From the NCBI GenBank assembly GCA_013166775.1, contig JABLTJ010000033.1:1-36138 (forward strand): 36,138 nucleotides of DNA, in the 5' to 3' direction. The stretch comes from Promethearchaeati archaeon (GTDB taxonomy: Archaea > Asgardarchaeota > Heimdallarchaeia > Heimdallarchaeales > Heimdallarchaeaceae). The position numbers and the translations under genes were made by a program. The notes under the pieces are model-generated. The model ran no database searches, was not told the origin of the DNA, and saw only the letters and a list, made by a program, of their open reading frames with translations. Below are positions 34,243-36,138 of this stretch, piece after piece (the stretch's first letter is position 1; the number at the start of each line of letters is the position of its first letter).

Positions 34243-35364
34243 CTATTTTTTCTTTCTTCTTTGGATCCGAGTAATTATCAGTCCAACAAGTGTTAAGGAT
34301 AATATACATGCATAACTGAATAGAGAAGTTCTTTCTAAATTTTCATTTAGAGGATATCTATCTATAGAACCTGCAGGTCCATCAATTGTATAAGTTTTTT
34401 TATCACCAAGATCTGACCAATAATTTCCTTCTTTTTCCCAATAATTATACCATTTATTTCTTTTACCTGCGTCAAAAGCTTGATGATCTTTCTTGTTCTT
34501 TACAAAAAAATTATCATATATCCTGCATTTTCGTGCTGTTTCTTCTAAAACTACTCCATACTCAGTATTATTGAGTAGCAAGTTGAATTTCAATAAACAT
34601 TGTTTCAAATCTGGAGGGGGAGGATCTTCTGGTATCTTTAGAACTCCTGAATTACCTATAACAATACCATTTTTATTGTTTTCACAAGTATTACTATACA
34701 GATTGCATGAATCCGATCCTGTTATTTTGATTCCTATTTGATTAGAAGAAGCATTGTTGGATTCAATTATAGTATAATCAGAAAAGAACATTTCAATACC
34801 TTTAGAAGAATTGAAACAGTAATTTGAATTAATCTGGACTTTTTTTGAACCGGTAACTGAAATTCCAAAATTTTTTGCAGAACAGTAATTCTTTTCACAT
34901 TTTAGTTCATCTGATTCAACTATGTTAATGCCTGTTGAATAAGCTTGAATTATATTGTTTCTTATAATTCCAGTATTTTCCTTTACTAATACTATACTTA
35001 TTCCACTGTAATATCCCTTGAGAAAACAATTTTGTATGATGAAATTTTTTGTAGTATTTCGAATATATATTCCAGCTCTATTGTCATCTGATATGTTTCC
35101 AATTGAAAATTCTTCTGAGTTTGTAATATTGAAGTTCTCAATAATAAACGGTTTTTCAATGGTTCCTAATCCAGTAAGGTTATATTTTAGGAAATCTTCA
35201 TCAGATTCTACATCGATTATTTTCCTTTCAATAAGAACAACATTTGGAGTAAAGAATCTTTTATTTTGATCTTGTGCTTGTGGTGTTAAATTGACATTAT
35301 TCACATGTGCAAATAAATTTGTCAATAGAAAGATTAAAATGAAAAGCATTTTTCCAAACTTCAT
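34243..35364 (-). CDS. NosD-like beta-helix surface protein with membrane anchor
   Basis: A 373-residue exported protein: signal sequence (about 5-20), entry block (EDFLKYNLTGLGTIEKPFIIENFNIT), about ten beta-helix rungs (NNIIQ, NSNYC, SNTCENNKNG), closing block (DAGKRNKWYN, EGNYWSDLG, TYTIDGPAGSIDRYPL), the NENLERTS junction, one TM helix and an RRKKK tail. A Pro-rich insert (PEDPPPPDLK) interrupts the rungs near residue 250. TATA TTAATATATC (35385-35394, minus strand) is centred about 26 bases before the ATG, so the transcript is probably leaderless. It is the closest paralogue of the protein at 31660-32904. Confidence 0.8.
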   Translation of the reverse strand: MKFGKMLFILIFLLTNLFAHVNNVNLTPQAQDQNKRFFTPNVVLIERKIIDVESDEDFLKYNLTGLGTIEKPFIIENFNITNSEEFSIGNISDDNRAGIYIRNTTKNFIIQNCFLKGYYSGISIVLVKENTGIIRNNIIQAYSTGINIVESDELKCEKNYCSAKNFGISVTGSKKVQINSNYCFNSSKGIEMFFSDYTIIESNNASSNQIGIKITGSDSCNLYSNTCENNKNGIVIGNSGVLKIPEDPPPPDLKQCLLKFNLLLNNTEYGVVLEETARKCRIYDNFFVKNKKDHQAFDAGKRNKWYNYWEKEGNYWSDLGDKKTYTIDGPAGSIDRYPLNENLERTSLFSYACILSLTLVGLIITRIQRRKKK

Positions 35365-35384
35365 CTGTTAATAAGCATAATTTT

Positions 35385-35394
35385 GATATATTAA
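35385..35394 (-). promoter_or_regulatory. TATA box of the beta-helix gene (leaderless)
   Basis: TTAATATATC on the minus strand is centred about 26 bases from the ATG at 35364, the spacing expected for leaderless archaeal transcripts. Confidence 0.5.
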
Positions 35395-35482
35395 GTTCAT
35401 TTGTGTTATAATCTACACACAAGAATAACCTTGTTGATATGGTCATCTTCTTGTATAGAGACACATCCAAAAAGGAAGGGGA

Positions 35483-35591
35483 TTTAAATAGAAATAGTAA
35501 GGCAAATAGTGTTTTTTTGTGAACAAACTCTCCGCAATAGTTTTTTTTTGCCTTACAGTTTTTTTTTTTGAAAACACCTTATAGTAAGGTG
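35483..35591 (+). other. Inverted-repeat and T-tract-rich intergenic element, possible small RNA or leader
   Basis: This lies within the 328-base gap between the last beta-helix gene and the final VOC gene. It starts with TTTAAATA (35483-35490), a possible TATA box. Perfect 10-base arms GTAAGGCAAA (35497-35506) and TTTGCCTTAC (35547-35556) follow. A tight hairpin CACCTTA-TAG-TAAGGTG lies at 35575-35591. ATAGTAAGG occurs twice (35494-35502 and 35581-35589). T-tracts at 35512-35518, 35541-35549 and 35559-35569 could stop transcription. I cannot tell a small RNA from a protein-binding region. The rest of the gap shows nothing clear. Confidence 0.35.
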
Positions 35592-35692
35592 GTTTCCACT
35601 AAAATACTTAACAATGGGATGAAAATGGAAAAATTAAAAACCTAACATCACTATCCAAGTAAAGTAATAATTCACACTAGGAGTTTGTTAAG

Positions 35693-36082
35693 ATGCAAAG
35701 ACCAGAACTATCAGGAAACAAAGTTGAGAAATTAATAACATTCATTTACTACAGAGATTTACAGAAAGGAATTGAATTCTATGAAAATTTTCTTGGATTC
35801 CCAATGGAAATTGATCAGGGATTTTGTAAAATTTATAGAATCTCAGATGCAGGATATATTGGTATTGTCGATGAAAAGAAAGGAATGCACAAATGGAATG
35901 AAATCAAACCAGTTCAGATTTGTTTTCGTGTACCTGATGTTCAAGCCTTTTATGAATATTGTAAAGAATCTAATGTAGATGATCTTTCTGAAATATTCGT
36001 AAATGAAAATTTAAAAATCAAAGCTTTTGTTTTTAATGATCCTGAAGGATATCAAATTGAAATTCAAGAATCAATTAAATAA
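35693..36082 (+). CDS. VOC superfamily protein
   Basis: A 129-residue VOC-fold protein: first module KLITFIYYRDLQKGIEFYEN, second module ending NDPEGYQIEIQES with Glu at the usual metal-ligand position. It resembles the VOC protein at 6485-6886. A GGAG SD lies about ten bases before the ATG. The upstream intergenic region has a dense set of inverted repeats (35483-35591). Substrate unknown. Confidence 0.8.
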   Translation: MQRPELSGNKVEKLITFIYYRDLQKGIEFYENFLGFPMEIDQGFCKIYRISDAGYIGIVDEKKGMHKWNEIKPVQICFRVPDVQAFYEYCKESNVDDLSEIFVNENLKIKAFVFNDPEGYQIEIQESIK

Positions 36083-36138
36083 TCACAAGAAGGCTCTGTA
36101 AACCTAATAGAACATGTTTCACATTCTTTGTAGGGAGA

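Noticed and set aside
34181..34299. Short plus-strand frame at the 3' end of the last beta-helix gene
   Set aside because: It mostly overlaps the coding end of the beta-helix gene on the other strand, has no SD, and its Leu/Phe run is the antisense of the Lys-rich tail.
1..36138. Window being bacterial because of the fatty-acid synthase genes
   Set aside because: NreA with a PIP box, archaeal-type TrpRS, Gtr- and Arf-like GTPases and TATA-type promoters surround the locus on both sides. A chimeric assembly cannot be fully excluded from sequence alone.
1..36138. CRISPR arrays, insertion sequences, tRNA or rRNA genes
   Set aside because: No regularly spaced repeats, transposase frames, terminal inverted repeats around a gene, cloverleaf-like stretch or rRNA-like sequence were recognised by eye. 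A tRNA or covariance-model scan was not possible.

Overview
The window looks like AT-rich archaeal DNA, most likely from an Asgard archaeon (Promethearchaeota/Heimdall-Loki type). The evidence is a Rag/Gtr-like GTPase and an Arf-like GTPase, an archaeal NreA repair protein with a PCNA-binding tail, an archaeal/eukaryotic-type TrpRS, TATA boxes about 27 bp ahead of leaderless start codons, and GGTGA-type Shine-Dalgarno (SD) sites. Lineage is an inference; no rRNA or tRNA gene was seen.

Layout. 1-7.5 kb: a broken repeat-type surface protein, an Arf-like GTPase with a palindrome in its promoter, a small membrane protein, a long tungsten-type aldehyde:ferredoxin oxidoreductase, a beta-helix surface protein, two VOC genes and a Gtr/Rag-like GTPase. 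A decayed second Gtr copy follows at 7.6-7.9 kb. 7.97-10.4 kb: a DNA-repair pair (NreA plus a YcaQ/AlkX-type glycosylase). 10.6-25.9 kb: the core locus. 25.9-31.7 kb: a 56-aa membrane protein, a metallophosphoesterase, a seven-repeat propeller protein, TrpRS and an MFS transporter. 31.7-36.1 kb: two more beta-helix proteins flanking an AlbA_2-domain protein, an inverted-repeat-rich intergenic region and a third VOC gene.

The core locus is the striking part. A 3356-residue megasynthase carries, in order, a degenerate NPD barrel, an intact NPD-type flavin enoyl reductase, KS, AT, a second KS, two ACPs, KR, DH and its own Sfp-type phosphopantetheinyl transferase. These are all the activities of one reductive fatty-acid elongation cycle in one chain. 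Directly upstream, in the same transcription unit, is an acyl-CoA carboxylase carboxyltransferase. Divergent from that is a biotin ligase. Directly downstream, overlapping, is an alpha/beta hydrolase. Converging on the hydrolase is an operon for biotin carboxylase and biotin carboxyl carrier protein. Together these could biotinylate the carrier, make malonyl-CoA, activate the ACPs, build and reduce an acyl chain, and perhaps release it. Archaea build membranes from isoprenoids and usually lack such a synthase, so this is a candidate archaeal type I fatty-acid/polyketide system. Both ACPs have Thr where the phosphopantetheine-bearing Ser is expected, which is the main puzzle of the system.
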